The notes under the pieces: model-generated | What the model was told of the DNA's origin: nothing | Databases searched by the model: none | Seen by the model: only the letters and a program-made list of their open reading frames with translations | Source: JAZKIX01 sp040384645 | GTDB lineage: Bacteria > Pseudomonadota > Gammaproteobacteria > Burkholderiales > Burkholderiaceae_D | Assembly: GCA_040384645.1 (NCBI GenBank) | Contig: JAZKIX010000041.1 | Span: 1 to 64,000 of the forward strand | Reading direction: 5' to 3' | Length of the DNA: 64,000 bases | Position numbers and translations under genes: made by a program | Part shown: positions 28,716-37,154 of the stretch, in pieces | How the letters are laid out: every line of letters starts with the position of its first letter | How positions within the stretch are numbered: position 1 is the first letter of the stretch

Positions 28716-29186
28716 TCAATTTCCGCCTTTAAAGCCGTTTTGGCGCCATGCTTCGTACACCACGACCGCCACCGTATTCGATAGATTCAAGCTGCGATTA
28801 TCGGGCCGCATCGGTAGTCTGATGCGCTGCGTCGGCGCAAATGACTCGCGCAAGGCCGGCGCCAGCCCTTTGGTTTCCGAGCCAAACACGAACACATCGC
28901 CCGGCAAGAAAACGCCTTGTGAAAACGGCGCCGAGCCATGCGTCGTCAGCGCAAACATGCGCGCTGGATTGGGTTGGGCGCTAGATAAAAACGCGTCCCA
29001 ATTGGCATGCACTTGCATGGTCGCGTAGTCGTGATAATCCAAGCCGGCGCGCCGCATCTTGGCATCGTCGAGCGGGAATCCGAGCGGCTCGATCAGGTGC
29101 AATTGCGCACCCGTGTTGGCGCACAGGCGGATGATATTGCCGGTATTGGGGGGGATTTCGGGTTCGACCAAGACAACGTGAAACAA
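28716..29186 (-). CDS. trmL: tRNA (cytidine/uridine-34-2'-O)-methyltransferase
   Basis: A 156-aa SPOUT methyltransferase that 2'-O-methylates the wobble base of some tRNA-Leu species. Motifs are the N-terminal VLVEPEIPPNTGNIIRLCAN, the loop VFGSETKGLAPAL and the knot-forming IRLPMRPDNRSLNLSNTVAV. The length equals that of the E. coli protein. It follows comF on the same strand with a 22-bp gap (AAGGAGAAAA ribosome site), so they form an operon. Confidence 0.95.
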   Translation of the reverse strand: MFHVVLVEPEIPPNTGNIIRLCANTGAQLHLIEPLGFPLDDAKMRRAGLDYHDYATMQVHANWDAFLSSAQPNPARMFALTTHGSAPFSQGVFLPGDVFVFGSETKGLAPALRESFAPTQRIRLPMRPDNRSLNLSNTVAVVVYEAWRQNGFKGGN

Positions 29187-29208
29187 GTTTTTCTCCTTTT
29201 GTCAATGT

Positions 29209-29988
29209 TCAGTGTTGCGGCGTGCGCGCAAACACAAAATTGGTAACACGCGCCGCGCCGAAGCGCTTGAGCGTGGCGGCCAGCTCGTTCAAGGTTTCGC
29301 CAGTGGTGATGACATCATCGACGATCCCGATATGCTGCCCCTTGACCTGATCCAGCCATTGCGGCGTCACCGTAAAGCCATCGCGGATATTGCTGCGCCG
29401 CTCGTCTGGATGCAGCAACGCTTGCGCTCCGGTATCGCGCACGCGCAGTGCAAGGGTGGGGCAGAGCGGGACGCCCAAAGCGCGTGCCAGCGGCTTGGCG
29501 ATTTCCAACGCTTGATTGAAGCCGCGTTCAGCCAGACGCAAGCGCCCCAGCGGTACCGGCGCCAGCAAGGTTGGCAGTGCCAGACTAGATTGCGACTGCA
29601 AAATGGTATCGCGCAACATGGTCGAAAAGAACGGTGCCAGCGCCAGCCGGCCGCCAAATTTCAATCCCAGGACCAGTTGATCGACCGGTGCGCAATAGTC
29701 GGCTGCAACCAAGGTGGCATCAAATGCCGGCGGCGCGTGCAGGCAGTCGCCGCAGCGTGCCCCCGGTTTGGCAATATGCGGGTCAAGATTGCCGGTTTCG
29801 GGCAAGCGGGTCGCACACTGGCTGCAGCGGCGCGATTGGGCGCCAAAAAAATCGCGCCTGCAATCCTTGCACATGACTTCGGGCGCGCCGATGCCACAGA
29901 GCGCGCAAGGGCATGGCACGCTAATGGCGAGGCGCGCCAAGACGCGCTGCGACTGGCGAAGTAAAGCTGAAATCTTGCGCGATAGCAT
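29209..29988 (-). CDS. comF: ComF family amidophosphoribosyltransferase-like protein
   Basis: A 259-aa protein with an N-terminal zinc-ribbon (Cys pairs in CPCALCG, CKDC, CSQC and CGDC, residues 26-82) and a C-terminal phosphoribosyltransferase fold with the PRPP loop IGIVDDVITTGETLNE. Internal family motifs are APVPLGRLRLAERGFNQA and GAQALLHPDERRSNI. ComF is needed for DNA uptake in some competent bacteria; its biochemical role is unclear. It is divergent from bioC, a common Burkholderiales arrangement. Confidence 0.93.
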   Translation of the reverse strand: MLSRKISALLRQSQRVLARLAISVPCPCALCGIGAPEVMCKDCRRDFFGAQSRRCSQCATRLPETGNLDPHIAKPGARCGDCLHAPPAFDATLVAADYCAPVDQLVLGLKFGGRLALAPFFSTMLRDTILQSQSSLALPTLLAPVPLGRLRLAERGFNQALEIAKPLARALGVPLCPTLALRVRDTGAQALLHPDERRSNIRDGFTVTPQWLDQVKGQHIGIVDDVITTGETLNELAATLKRFGAARVTNFVFARTPQH

Positions 29989-30053
29989 GAGGCGGTGCTG
30001 CCTTTGAGCGTGTAAACTGCGCGAATTATCTCATTCCATTGGATGGCTTCCGC

Positions 30054-30974
30054 GTGTTATTGCCCACTTCCACCAGTTCCACGCTCAGTGCGCCGATCGA
30101 CCTGTCGCTCGTGCGCCGCCTGTTTGCTGATGCGTCCGCCATTGCCGGCGCGGATTTTTTAAGGCGCGAAATCGCCGCCAGAATGGAAGAGCGCTTGGCC
30201 TTGGTCAAAATCGATCCCAAACTGGTGCTTGATGCCGGCTGTGGCGAGGGCGCCGATTTGCTGGCCTTGCACAAGCGCTTTCCCAATGCAAATTTGGTGG
30301 GTCTAGATGCTTCGCCTGCTATGTTGCAAGCGGCCTTGCAACGCCGGACTGAGGCGCAATCGGCGCTGAATCGCATGCTGGCGAAATGGCTGCCGGCGGC
30401 TAAAACTGACGATGTCCTTGATTTGATTTGCGCTGACTTTGCCGCAACGCCGCTCTCAAACAATAGTGCTGACCTGATTTGGTCCAACCTGGCATTGCAC
30501 TGGCATCCGCAACCGGATCGGGTATTTGCCGAATGGCGCCGGTTGTTGCGGGTCGATGGCTTGTTGATGTTTTCATGTTTTGGCCCCGATACCTTGAAAG
30601 AAATTCGCACCGCCTTCGCCGCACTTGATGCAGCGCCCCACGCCCTGCCTTTTGTCGATATGCACGATTTTGGCGACATGCTGGTTGAGGTCGGTTTTTC
30701 AACGCCGGTCATGGATATGGAAACCATTACCGTCACTTACACCAGCGTCGATAAATTGATGGCAGACGTACGCGCCTTGGGCGGTAATCCGCTATCGAAC
30801 CGTCGTCGCGGTTTGATAAGCAAAGCAAGTTGGCGCCGAGTAATGCAGGTATTGGAGCAGCTGCGCCGTCCCGACGGTACCATCGGGCTAAGCTTTGAAG
30901 TGATATATGGACATGCTTTCCGCCCGATTTCTAAGACGACTGCGAGTGGCGAAGCGATCATCCGCTTCAAGTAG
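30054..30974 (+). CDS. bioC: Malonyl-ACP O-methyltransferase-like SAM methyltransferase
   Basis: A 306-aa class I methyltransferase. The SAM-binding motif I is VLDAGCGEGADLLAL, followed by ANLVGLDASPAMLQAA (acidic residue for ribose) and ADLIWSNLALHWHPQPD. The late segment FVDMHDFGDMLVEVGF is typical of BioC, which methylates malonyl-ACP to start pimelate synthesis for biotin. The comF neighbourhood agrees. I prefer GTG 30054, with GGATGG about seven bases upstream, over TTG 30039. No other bio genes lie in the window, so the exact substrate is inferred. Confidence 0.85.
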   Translation: MLLPTSTSSTLSAPIDLSLVRRLFADASAIAGADFLRREIAARMEERLALVKIDPKLVLDAGCGEGADLLALHKRFPNANLVGLDASPAMLQAALQRRTEAQSALNRMLAKWLPAAKTDDVLDLICADFAATPLSNNSADLIWSNLALHWHPQPDRVFAEWRRLLRVDGLLMFSCFGPDTLKEIRTAFAALDAAPHALPFVDMHDFGDMLVEVGFSTPVMDMETITVTYTSVDKLMADVRALGGNPLSNRRRGLISKASWRRVMQVLEQLRRPDGTIGLSFEVIYGHAFRPISKTTASGEAIIRFK

Positions 30975-31076
30975 AGGGTGTTATTACTTCGGAAATATCT
31001 TTCCTTTAATGCTTGAAAGTAAGCGAAAAACTGCGCTCTCAAAGTCTGGCTTACGGTTACCGATGCCCGTTAATTC

Positions 31077-31106
31077 TTGATGTCGATCATCTTTGCCGAG
31101 TATAAT
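31077..31106 (+). promoter_or_regulatory. Sigma-70 promoter of the cox operon
   Basis: TTGATG (31077-31082), an 18-base spacer, then a perfect TATAAT (31101-31106). It predicts a transcript start near 31113 and a leader of about 270 bases before coxB. Confidence 0.65.
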
Positions 31107-31112
31107 CGCAGA

Positions 31113-31382
31113 TCTTAAAAATTGGCTTGGTGTGTTTGTCGTTCTGCGTTGTACGCTGGAGCTGGCGCCACCATTTCAAGATTTCTCCGTTATTTTTACC
31201 CCTTGTCCTGCTTTTCGCACAGTTTCTCCCGTGTTGAATTGGCGAGGCCTGTCGCGCCCAATAGGCGATGCGATAGGCCTTGAGACATACGTGTTGACAG
31301 GGCAGAGGCAGCGTTGGCTCGCCGAGACAATTGGCGGTTCCCTATTTGGGCAGAATTCTTATTTTAGGTTGTTGAGGAAAAC
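31113..31382 (+). other. Long 5' leader of coxB
   Basis: No convincing protein is encoded, although a frame is open (31093-31386). Two AGGCCT palindromes (around 31240 and 31276) could pair with each other. AGGAAAA immediately before ATG 31383 is the ribosome site. I see no known riboswitch. Confidence 0.45.
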
Positions 31383-32582
31383 ATGAAATATGCAAAGCGA
31401 CTTCAATCGTTGATGCTCGGAGCGTCGCTCCTGGCGACCGGGTCGGCTTCTTGGGCAGTCCCCGATAGCAAAGGCGGACCGGCAGTTCTTCAGCTCAATT
31501 TACAGCCGCCGGTTACACAAATTGCTGATCAGATTTACTCGCTCCATACGTGGGTGATGGTAATTTGCCTGGTGATTTTTGTCGCCGTGTTCGGCGTCAT
31601 GTTCTATTCGATCCTGAAACATCGCAAATCGCTCGGTCACAAGGCGGCGACATTTCATGAAAGTACCGCCGTTGAAATCGCCTGGACTATTGTCCCTTTC
31701 CTGATCGTAATTGGAATGGCGTTGCCTGCCACCAAGACTGTGGTCGCGATGAAAGATACGTCCAACGCCGATATCACCATCAAGGCCACCGGCATGCAAT
31801 GGCAATGGGGCTACGATTACCTCAAAGGCGATGGCGAGGGAATTTCATTCCTGTCGGCTTTGTCTACCCCGCGTGAGCAAGTTGGTGAGCCTGGGTTGAC
31901 ATCGCGTGTTGCGCCAGTAACGCCGATTAATGAAAATTACTTGCTCGAAGTGGATAATCAAGTGGTGGTTCCGGTCAATAAGAAAATCCGTATCGTGACG
32001 ACTGCCACCGATGTAATCCATGCATGGTCGGTGCCGGCTTTCGGCGTTAAGCAAGATGCTATTCCGGGCTTTGTACGCGACACTTGGTTTAAGGCGGAAA
32101 AAATTGGCACTTATCGTGGTCAATGCGCTGAGCTATGCGGTAAAGAGCATGCTTTCATGCCGATTGTAGTCAATGTGGTGAGTGACGACGATTACAAAAA
32201 ATGGGTCGATGGCAAGAAAAAGGAAATGGCCGCCAATGCCGACGATCCGACCAAAACATGGACTATTGATGAGTTGAAGCAGCGCGGTGAAAAGGTGTAT
32301 GCAACTAATTGCGTATCCTGCCATATGGCGACCGGCAAAGGCCTTCCTAATGCATTTCCGGCGCTGGATGGTTCCAAGATCGTGGTCGGGCCAAAGGCGG
32401 ACCAAATTGATGTGTTGTTGAACGGCAAAAAAGGCGGCGGTTTCCCCTCTGATATGCCTGCATGGCGCCAATTGTCCGATACCGAAATCGCAGCGGTAAT
32501 TACCTATACCCGTAACAGCTGGACTAATAAATCCCAAGAGAATATTGTTCAACCAGCCGAAATTACGGCTGCGCGCAAGTAA
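31383..32582 (+). CDS. coxB: Cytochrome c oxidase subunit II with fused cytochrome c
   Basis: A 399-aa subunit that takes electrons from cytochrome c into the oxidase. It has a signal peptide (1-25), TM1 at about 55-78, TM2 at about 97-122, and a CuA domain at about 123-280. The copper ligands are His213 (VIHAWSVP) and Cys248, Glu250, Cys252, His256 and Met259 in GQCAELCGKEHAFMP. A C-terminal class I cytochrome c follows, with haem motif CVSCH (310-314) and axial Met358 in DMPAW. The fusion is caa3-like. First gene of the cox operon; coxA follows after 19 bases. Confidence 0.97.
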   Translation: MKYAKRLQSLMLGASLLATGSASWAVPDSKGGPAVLQLNLQPPVTQIADQIYSLHTWVMVICLVIFVAVFGVMFYSILKHRKSLGHKAATFHESTAVEIAWTIVPFLIVIGMALPATKTVVAMKDTSNADITIKATGMQWQWGYDYLKGDGEGISFLSALSTPREQVGEPGLTSRVAPVTPINENYLLEVDNQVVVPVNKKIRIVTTATDVIHAWSVPAFGVKQDAIPGFVRDTWFKAEKIGTYRGQCAELCGKEHAFMPIVVNVVSDDDYKKWVDGKKKEMAANADDPTKTWTIDELKQRGEKVYATNCVSCHMATGKGLPNAFPALDGSKIVVGPKADQIDVLLNGKKGGGFPSDMPAWRQLSDTEIAAVITYTRNSWTNKSQENIVQPAEITAARK

Positions 32583-32601
32583 TTGAAATCAGGAGTTTGA
32601 G

Positions 32602-34200
32602 ATGAGCACAGCCGCAATCGATCACGCACACGATCATACCGCCGACCACGGTCACCACGACCATCCTCACGGCTGGCGCCGTTGGTTGTATGCGACCAAT
32701 CACAAGGATATTGGGACGCTTTATCTTTGGTTTTCATTCACTATGCTGTTGTCGGGCGGTGTGCTGGCATTATTGATCCGTGCCGAATTGTTTAGCCCTG
32801 GCCTGCAATTGTTCCACCCTGAGTTTTTCAATCAGCTGACAACCATGCATGGTCTGGTGATGGTGTTTGGCGCGATCATGCCGGCTTTTGTTGGCTTCGC
32901 CAACTGGATGATTCCGTTGCAGGTGGGTGCCTCTGACATGGCCTTTGCCCGCATGAATAATTTTTCGTTCTGGTTGCTGCCGCCTGCCGCATTATTATTG
33001 GCGACTTCATTCCTGGTGCCAGGGGGTGCGACCGCCGCCGGCTGGACTTTGTATGCGCCGTTATCGACCCAGATGGGGATCGGCATGGACATGGGTATTT
33101 TCGCGATGCATTTGATGGGCGCATCGTCCATCATGGGCTCGATAAATATCATTACTACCATCCTGAACATGCGGGCACCAGGCATGACCTTGATGAAGAT
33201 GCCAATGTTTTGCTGGACTTGGTTGATTACCGCTTACCTGTTGATTGCAGTAATGCCTGTTTTGGCTGGCGCGATCACCATGACGCTGACAGATCGCCAC
33301 TTTGGCACATCGTTCTTCAATGCTGCCGGTGGTGGTGATCCAGTGATGTACCAGCATATTTTCTGGTTCTTCGGTCATCCCGAGGTATATATCATGATTT
33401 TGCCGGCCTTCGGTATCGTTTCTCAGATCATCCCTGCGTTTGCCCGTAAGCCACTATTTGGCTACGCTTCAATGGTGTATGCAACTGCTTCGATTGCGAT
33501 TCTCTCGTTCATCGTTTGGGCACACCATATGTTCGCAACCGGTATGCCTGTAACAGGGCAATTGTTCTTCATGTACGCAACGATGTTGATTGCAGTGCCA
33601 ACTGGCGTAAAGGTATTCAACTGGATTGCAACAATGTGGAAGGGGTCAATGACATTTGAGACGCCTATGTTGTTTGCTATCGGATTTATTTTCGTATTTA
33701 CGATGGGCGGTTTTACTGGTCTGATTCTAGCCGTAACGCCTATCGATATTCAGTTGCAAGATACTTATTACGTTGTGGCGCATTTTCACTATGTATTGGT
33801 GGCTGGCTCCCTGTTTGCCTTGTTCGCTGGCTTTTATTATTGGGGGCCAAAGTGGACCGGATTCATGTACAACGAAACACGCGGCAAAATCCACTTCTGG
33901 AATTCCCTGATCTGGTTTAACGTCACTTTCTTCCCTATGCACTTTTTGGGACTGGCGGGCATGCCGCGTCGTTATGCGGATTATCCGGCCCAATTTACCG
34001 ATTTCAATATGTTGGCTTCAATTGGCGCCATTGGTTTCGGTTTGTCGCAAGTGTATTTCTTGTTTGCCGTGGTAATTCCATCGATCAGAGGTGGTGACAA
34101 AGCAGCTGACAAGCCGTGGGATGGCGCTGAAGGTCTGGAATGGACAGTGTCTAGCCCTGCGCCATTCCATACATTTGAAACACCTCCAACGGTCAAATAA
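32602..34200 (+). CDS. coxA: Cytochrome c oxidase subunit I
   Basis: A 532-aa haem-copper oxidase subunit with twelve helices, carrying haem a, haem a3 and CuB and pumping protons. The haem a ligand is in TTMHGLVMVFG. CuB ligands are in WFFGHPEVYI, with the Glu and cross-linked Tyr of type A1 oxidases, and in VWAHHMF. Haem a3/a ligands are in VAHFHYVL. The N-terminus is unusually rich in His (DHAHDHTADHGHHDHPHG). AGGAG precedes the ATG. It lies between coxB and a tiny assembly gene. Confidence 0.98.
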   Translation: MSTAAIDHAHDHTADHGHHDHPHGWRRWLYATNHKDIGTLYLWFSFTMLLSGGVLALLIRAELFSPGLQLFHPEFFNQLTTMHGLVMVFGAIMPAFVGFANWMIPLQVGASDMAFARMNNFSFWLLPPAALLLATSFLVPGGATAAGWTLYAPLSTQMGIGMDMGIFAMHLMGASSIMGSINIITTILNMRAPGMTLMKMPMFCWTWLITAYLLIAVMPVLAGAITMTLTDRHFGTSFFNAAGGGDPVMYQHIFWFFGHPEVYIMILPAFGIVSQIIPAFARKPLFGYASMVYATASIAILSFIVWAHHMFATGMPVTGQLFFMYATMLIAVPTGVKVFNWIATMWKGSMTFETPMLFAIGFIFVFTMGGFTGLILAVTPIDIQLQDTYYVVAHFHYVLVAGSLFALFAGFYYWGPKWTGFMYNETRGKIHFWNSLIWFNVTFFPMHFLGLAGMPRRYADYPAQFTDFNMLASIGAIGFGLSQVYFLFAVVIPSIRGGDKAADKPWDGAEGLEWTVSSPAPFHTFETPPTVK

Positions 34201-34236
34201 AGAGCGACGGGCGCAAGCTCTGTATGCAGACGGAAG

Positions 34237-34344
34237 ATGAGTCAGGACAATAAGCCCACCAACGGTAAGACCGCGTTGATCCTTGCATCAATCGCGCTGA
34301 TATTTTTCATTGGCGTATTCGCAAGACGTATTTGGTTGAGTTGA
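34237..34344 (+). CDS. Cytochrome oxidase small assembly protein (35 aa)
   Basis: A 35-aa single-pass membrane protein: MSQDNKPTNGKTALILAS, then a helix through ALIFFIGVFARRIWLS. Tiny proteins of this type, with a short polar head, one helix and an RRxW end, are encoded between coxA and cox11 in many betaproteobacteria and are annotated as cytochrome oxidase small assembly proteins. GGAAG lies just before ATG 34237. The cox11 GTG follows four bases after its stop, which suggests coupling. Confidence 0.8.
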   Translation: MSQDNKPTNGKTALILASIALIFFIGVFARRIWLS

Positions 34345-34348
34345 CGCG

Positions 34349-34921
34349 GTGCAAACAGATCGAAATGGTGAGATTGACGAGCCACGGAAAAGGCTCAATG
34401 CGCAAATGCTGGGCAAATTGCTGGTTATTGCAGTGATGATGTTTGGCTTTGGCTATGCGCTGGTGCCGGTTTACAAGAAAATTTGCGAGATTACCGGGAT
34501 CAATATCCTTACGCCAAAAGATGTCAATGTTGAACCGGTAAGTAATACGCAAATCGATATCACCCGAACGATTACGATCGAGTTTGACGGCAATGCCCAC
34601 GGGCCTTGGCGTTTCAGACCTACGGTCAGTAGCATGCAAGTGCATCCGGGGCAAATGGTGCAAGTGGTGTACGAAGTGGTGAACACGCAGGCGCGCAGCA
34701 TCGATGCGCAGGCCATTCCCAGTTATGCGCCCCAGCAAGCTGCAGTGCACGTCAAGAAAATGGAATGTTTCTGTTTCAAACAGCAGACACTGGGGCCAAA
34801 CGAAGCCAGGCAAATGCCGGTAATGTTTTATATCGATCCAGCTCTGCCAAGAGATATAAAAAACATTACCCTGTCGTACACTTTTTTTGAAATTGCCGGC
34901 ACTGGTAAAAAAGCGGGATAA
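34349..34921 (+). CDS. ctaG: Cytochrome c oxidase assembly protein Cox11/CtaG
   Basis: A 190-aa copper chaperone that delivers Cu to the CuB site of subunit I. One N-terminal helix (about residues 22-42: KLLVIAVMMFGFGYALVPVY) anchors a periplasmic immunoglobulin-like domain with the copper-binding motif ECFCF, preceded by the conserved AAVHVKKM and followed by FYIDP. It starts with GTG 34349. Its stop overlaps upstream sequence of the DUF2970 gene, 20 bases apart. Confidence 0.96.
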   Translation: MQTDRNGEIDEPRKRLNAQMLGKLLVIAVMMFGFGYALVPVYKKICEITGINILTPKDVNVEPVSNTQIDITRTITIEFDGNAHGPWRFRPTVSSMQVHPGQMVQVVYEVVNTQARSIDAQAIPSYAPQQAAVHVKKMECFCFKQQTLGPNEARQMPVMFYIDPALPRDIKNITLSYTFFEIAGTGKKAG

Positions 34922-34940
34922 GTTCAAAGGGGTGCGGCAT

Positions 34941-35156
34941 ATGCAAGATGGAAATAAGCCAACGCAGCGTAAGGCGTCATTTTTGGCGACGATGAAAGCG
35001 GTATTCTGGTCATTTTTTGGCGTAAGAAAGAAAAGTGATTACGAAAAAGACGCTGCGCAACTGAATCCAGTGCATGTCGTAATTGCTGGCATTATCGGTG
35101 CGATGATTTTTATTGCGATATTGATGCTGATTGTGAAAAGTGTCGTTGCAAAGTAA
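34941..35156 (+). CDS. DUF2970 family small membrane protein
   Basis: A 71-aa protein with a cytoplasmic head containing ATMKAVFWSFFGVRKKSDYE, the DUF2970 hallmark, and one C-terminal helix (VVIAGIIGAMIFIAILMLIV). It is found between cox11 and coxC in many betaproteobacteria, so it probably helps oxidase assembly (inference). AAAGGGG precedes ATG 34941; the open frame upstream to 34887 overlaps ctaG and is not needed. Confidence 0.88.
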   Translation: MQDGNKPTQRKASFLATMKAVFWSFFGVRKKSDYEKDAAQLNPVHVVIAGIIGAMIFIAILMLIVKSVVAK

Positions 35157-35207
35157 GTATTTTTAAGTATTTGAAAACCGCAAAGCAGTTCGAATCAGGA
35201 GATCAAA

Positions 35208-36068
35208 ATGAGTTCACACCTAACTAAAGCACCTTACTATTTTGTGCCAGGCCCATCCCAATGGCCTCTGCTGGCGGGCGCTTCGCTACTTTTGACAATG
35301 GCAGGAGCGTCGGCTTGGGTAAATGGTTTTACCTGGGGTAGTTATGCAACCGCAGTAGGAATTTTGAGCCTGATTCTGGTTCTTTACAAATGGTTCGGCG
35401 ATGCGATTGCTGAGTCTGAAGGTGGTTTGTACAGCCAACGGATCGACATATCTTTTCGTTGGAGCATGAGTTGGTTTATTTTTTCCGAGGTAATGTTTTT
35501 TGCTGCGTTTTTTGGAGCATTATTTTACGCTCGCAGTATCACGCTGCCTTGGTTGGGCGATTTGGATCATAAGATTTTGTGGCCTGATTTCTCTGCGCAT
35601 TGGGGTAATCTTGGGCCAACGGGTACGGTCGACGAGTTCCAGGTCATGGGTCCATTCCCGATTCCTACGATTAATACGTTGTTGCTATTGACCTCCGGCG
35701 TTACTTTGACGATCTCTCATCATGCATTGCGTGCAGGTCATCGCGCTAAAACCGCGTTGTGGCTGGCTGCAACCGTTTTGCTAGGTGCAATATTCATGGG
35801 TTTTCAAGTATACGAATACATGCATGCCTACAGTGAGTTGAATTTGAAACTGACCTCAGGTATCTATGGCTCGACATTTTTCATGTTGACTGGTTTTCAC
35901 GGTTTTCACGTGACGATGGGTGCCATCATGTTATCGGTCGTTTTGTATCGTTTGATGAAGGGGCATTTCACGCCCGAGAATCATTTTGCTTTTGAAGGCG
36001 CCGCGTGGTATTGGCACTTTGTTGACGTGGTTTGGCTCGGTCTCTACGTGGTCGTATATTGGTTATAA
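35208..36068 (+). CDS. coxC: Cytochrome c oxidase subunit III
   Basis: A 286-aa membrane subunit with seven helices. Family motifs are YYFVPGPSQWPLLAG at the N-terminus, RWSMSWFIFSEVMFFAAFFG, HHALRAGHR, GSTFFMLTGFHGFHVTMGA and the terminal WYWHFVDVVWLGLYVVVYWL. Subunit III stabilises subunit I and proton uptake. AGGAGATC lies before the ATG. It is the last gene of the first half of the cluster and is closed by a strong terminator. Confidence 0.97.
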   Translation: MSSHLTKAPYYFVPGPSQWPLLAGASLLLTMAGASAWVNGFTWGSYATAVGILSLILVLYKWFGDAIAESEGGLYSQRIDISFRWSMSWFIFSEVMFFAAFFGALFYARSITLPWLGDLDHKILWPDFSAHWGNLGPTGTVDEFQVMGPFPIPTINTLLLLTSGVTLTISHHALRAGHRAKTALWLAATVLLGAIFMGFQVYEYMHAYSELNLKLTSGIYGSTFFMLTGFHGFHVTMGAIMLSVVLYRLMKGHFTPENHFAFEGAAWYWHFVDVVWLGLYVVVYWL

Positions 36069-36085
36069 GCGGCCTTTATGGACAC

Positions 36086-36116
36086 AAAAAAAGCCGCACT
36101 TTGCTGCGGCTTTTTT
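36086..36116. terminator. Bidirectional terminator between coxC and DUF2909 gene
   Basis: Stem AAAAAAGCCGCA / TGCGGCTTTTTT around a six-base loop, flanked by A- and T-runs, so it can end transcription from both strands. Confidence 0.9.
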
Positions 36117-36171
36117 AATTGTGTGACTATATTTAAACGTTACTTGCGTTCCATCCGATCTTGAAAACGGC

Positions 36172-36372
36172 TTAGCGAATTCCGGTAGGCTGAATCCAGC
36201 CGAGCTTGTACGCTATTAGCAACGAAACGAACAAGAGAATAGAGAATCCAACGCGAAATGCAAGTGCGTACACTGTGCGGTTGGTTTTTCCTTGGTCCTT
36301 CATTAGGAAAACAAGGGCAGAAGCCAAACTGGCAATGATGAGAATGAAGCCAAAAGCGACTATTATTTTCAT
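36172..36372 (-). CDS. Twin transmembrane protein, DUF2909
   Basis: A 66-aa protein with two helices: MKIIVAFGFILIIASLASAL followed by FLMKDQGKTNRTVYALAFR and a second helix, then YKLGWIQPTGIR. This matches DUF2909 twin transmembrane proteins, which lie opposite in orientation inside betaproteobacterial cox clusters, as here. The function is unknown. Its start is about 56 bp from the divergent SURF1 gene, so the two share a short promoter region. Confidence 0.85.
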   Translation of the reverse strand: MKIIVAFGFILIIASLASALVFLMKDQGKTNRTVYALAFRVGFSILLFVSLLIAYKLGWIQPTGIR

Positions 36373-36428
36373 GGGCTATTCGGTAGTGATGCCGCAATTA
36401 GGGATTGAATGAACGAGGTGACATTGTA

Positions 36429-37154
36429 ATGCGTATGGCATTTCATTTTCGGTGGATTCCGTTGCTGGCAGCCCTTGTTGCAGTAACGATAGGCGTTTTA
36501 CTCGGCCAATGGCAAATGCGTCGTGCAGCGGAAAAAATGGCAATCGAGCATACGCTGACGCGACGGGAGTCAGCTCCCGCGGTCGCTTTGGAATCGGTAC
36601 TTTCTTCAGTTGAAAATATCGAATATCGCCGAGTTACACTAACGGGACATTTTCTCAGTGAGTGGCCGCTTTACCTGGATAATCGTCCGCTCAAAAGCAA
36701 GGCAGGATTTTATGTGTTGATGCCATTCAAACTGGCATCCAGCGACCGGATAGTATTAGTAGCGCGCGGCTGGGTTGGACGAGACATCGCAGATCGTACA
36801 AAATTGCCGCCTTTGAAAACGCCTGCAGGCCAAATCGAACTTGACGCCATTGTGGTCAAAAGTGTTGGAAAAGTAATGCAGCTCGGGCAGGAAGAAGCGC
36901 AATTCGAACCGCGCGCGATTATGCAAAATATTACACCTGCCGTATTTGCCGCGCGCACCAAACTGGCTGTCGAAGCGTTTTTCGTCCAACAGCGTAACGA
37001 CACCCACGATGGATTGTTGCGCGACTGGCCAAGGCCAGCGCTGGACATTGACCGGCATCGCGGCTATATGGTGACTTGGTATTCCCTGGCCTTGATGGCC
37101 GCTCTATTTTATTTGGTAACAGGATTCAAACGTAATGACGAAGTCAAACCCTGA
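36429..37154 (+). CDS. SURF1 family cytochrome oxidase biogenesis protein
   Basis: A 241-aa protein with an N-terminal helix (about residues 8-25), a periplasmic domain and a C-terminal helix (YMVTWYSLALMAALFYLVTG), the layout of SURF1. Motifs are GQWQMRRAAEK, EYRRVTLTGHFL, GFYVLMPFKL, VARGWVGRD and the HRGYMVTWYSLA end. SURF1 helps insert haem a into subunit I. ATG 36429 has GAGGTGA about eight bases upstream. It overlaps the next gene by 20 bases. Confidence 0.93.
   Translation: MRMAFHFRWIPLLAALVAVTIGVLLGQWQMRRAAEKMAIEHTLTRRESAPAVALESVLSSVENIEYRRVTLTGHFLSEWPLYLDNRPLKSKAGFYVLMPFKLASSDRIVLVARGWVGRDIADRTKLPPLKTPAGQIELDAIVVKSVGKVMQLGQEEAQFEPRAIMQNITPAVFAARTKLAVEAFFVQQRNDTHDGLLRDWPRPALDIDRHRGYMVTWYSLALMAALFYLVTGFKRNDEVKP

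Noticed and set aside
29212..29964. 250-codon frame antisense to comF
   Set aside because: comF carries zinc-ribbon and PRPP motifs on the minus strand; the antisense frame is a shadow.
31093..31386. 97-codon frame in the coxB leader
   Set aside because: No ribosome site or recognisable fold, and it lies between a good promoter and coxB, so a leader is the simpler reading.
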